Under the pieces are notes generated by a model. That model did no database searches. It was not told the DNA's origin and saw only the letters and a program-made list of their open reading frames with translations. A stretch of 13,853 bases of DNA, from contig JANWZY010000044.1 of assembly GCA_025061935.1 (NCBI GenBank), positions 1 to 13,853 of the forward strand, given 5' to 3'. Numbering within the stretch: the first letter of the stretch is position 1; each line of letters begins with the position of its first letter. The stretch is from Verrucomicrobiia bacterium (lineage in GTDB: Bacteria > Verrucomicrobiota > Verrucomicrobiia > Limisphaerales > DTLC01). A program made the position numbers and the translations under genes. Below, piece after piece: positions 13,745 through 13,853 of this stretch.

Positions 13745-13853
13745 TGTTGGTCTCGCGCCCTGACGGGCTTGAGCGGTTTTAAGCGTAGCTGCGCTTGTTA
13801 AAGCGCGGATGTGCTGAGGCCCCGTAAACCACCGAGCCTATTGTGTCCGCGTT

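Larger units (their letters stand above)
13417..13853. other. Region after the acid sugar operon, no supported gene
   Basis: These 437 bases hold short frames (96 and 62 codons plus strand, 66 codons minus strand) with no recognisable product. The minus-strand frame at 13537-13737 contains PLAPGLGTVTVVRLEP, which recalls the last beta strand of some glycoside hydrolases, but the frame closes within the window upstream, so I do not call it. Hairpins at 13442-13478 and 13723-13744 are the main structures. There is no tRNA; a GGTTCGAGTC near 13628 is not flanked by a pairing T-stem. Confidence 0.5.

Noticed and set aside
1..13853. CRISPR array, prophage, transposase, toxin-antitoxin or defence genes
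   Set aside because: No regularly spaced repeats and no protein of these classes were recognised in any frame.

Overview
The window is high-GC bacterial chromosomal DNA with densely packed genes. The gene content suggests the Planctomycetota-Verrucomicrobiota-Chlamydiota group, most likely Verrucomicrobiota or a close relative such as Lentisphaerota or Kiritimatiellota. The clues are an RhaT-type transporter and a sodium:solute symporter beside acid-sugar catabolic genes, a methyltransferase-like member of the uroporphyrinogen decarboxylase superfamily, a HisC with a PNAPSG motif, and intergenic repeats built on GAAATTCGAAATCC. The placement is by overall impression and was not tested with a phylogeny.

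Layout. Positions 1-573 hold no gene I can support. Positions 574-1047 (minus) encode the regulatory subunit of acetolactate synthase, IlvN, with no catalytic ilvB beside it. A 386-base divergent region follows, containing a possible ilvN promoter and a doubtful 106-codon minus-strand ORF. It leads to rpsA (1434-3140, plus), a six-domain ribosomal protein S1. Convergent to rpsA is hisC (3231-4427, minus). These three are housekeeping genes.

From 4593 to 13416 every gene is on the plus strand, and this is the accessory part. A URO-D-superfamily protein comes first. Next is a 522-base, apparently non-coding segment bounded by inverted GAAATTCGAAATCC-type repeats. Then come a RhaT-family transporter, a sodium:solute symporter, an iron-containing alcohol dehydrogenase, a DapA-superfamily aldolase or lyase, a PdxA-family dehydrogenase and a DUF1537 four-carbon acid sugar kinase. 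From the symporter onward the genes lie 10, 1, 13 and -4 bases apart, which is strong evidence for one transcript. Positions 13417-13853 hold hairpins but no convincing gene.

How the genes may work together. In known systems a DUF1537 kinase phosphorylates D-threonate or D-erythronate at O4. A PdxA2-type dehydrogenase then oxidises the product, which decarboxylates to dihydroxyacetone phosphate. The ATGA overlap of the last two genes fits that pair. The aldolase lacks the arginine typical of true DapA, so a 2-keto-3-deoxy sugar acid is a more likely substrate than a lysine precursor. The metal-dependent dehydrogenase could act on an aldehyde or polyol that it releases or that feeds the kinase branch. 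The two transporters would import the substrate(s). No sugar isomerase, dehydratase or regulator is present, so the starting sugar cannot be read from this window. The combination, and an unusual kinase C-terminal motif (GGATA where GGDTS is usual), make this the most interesting part.
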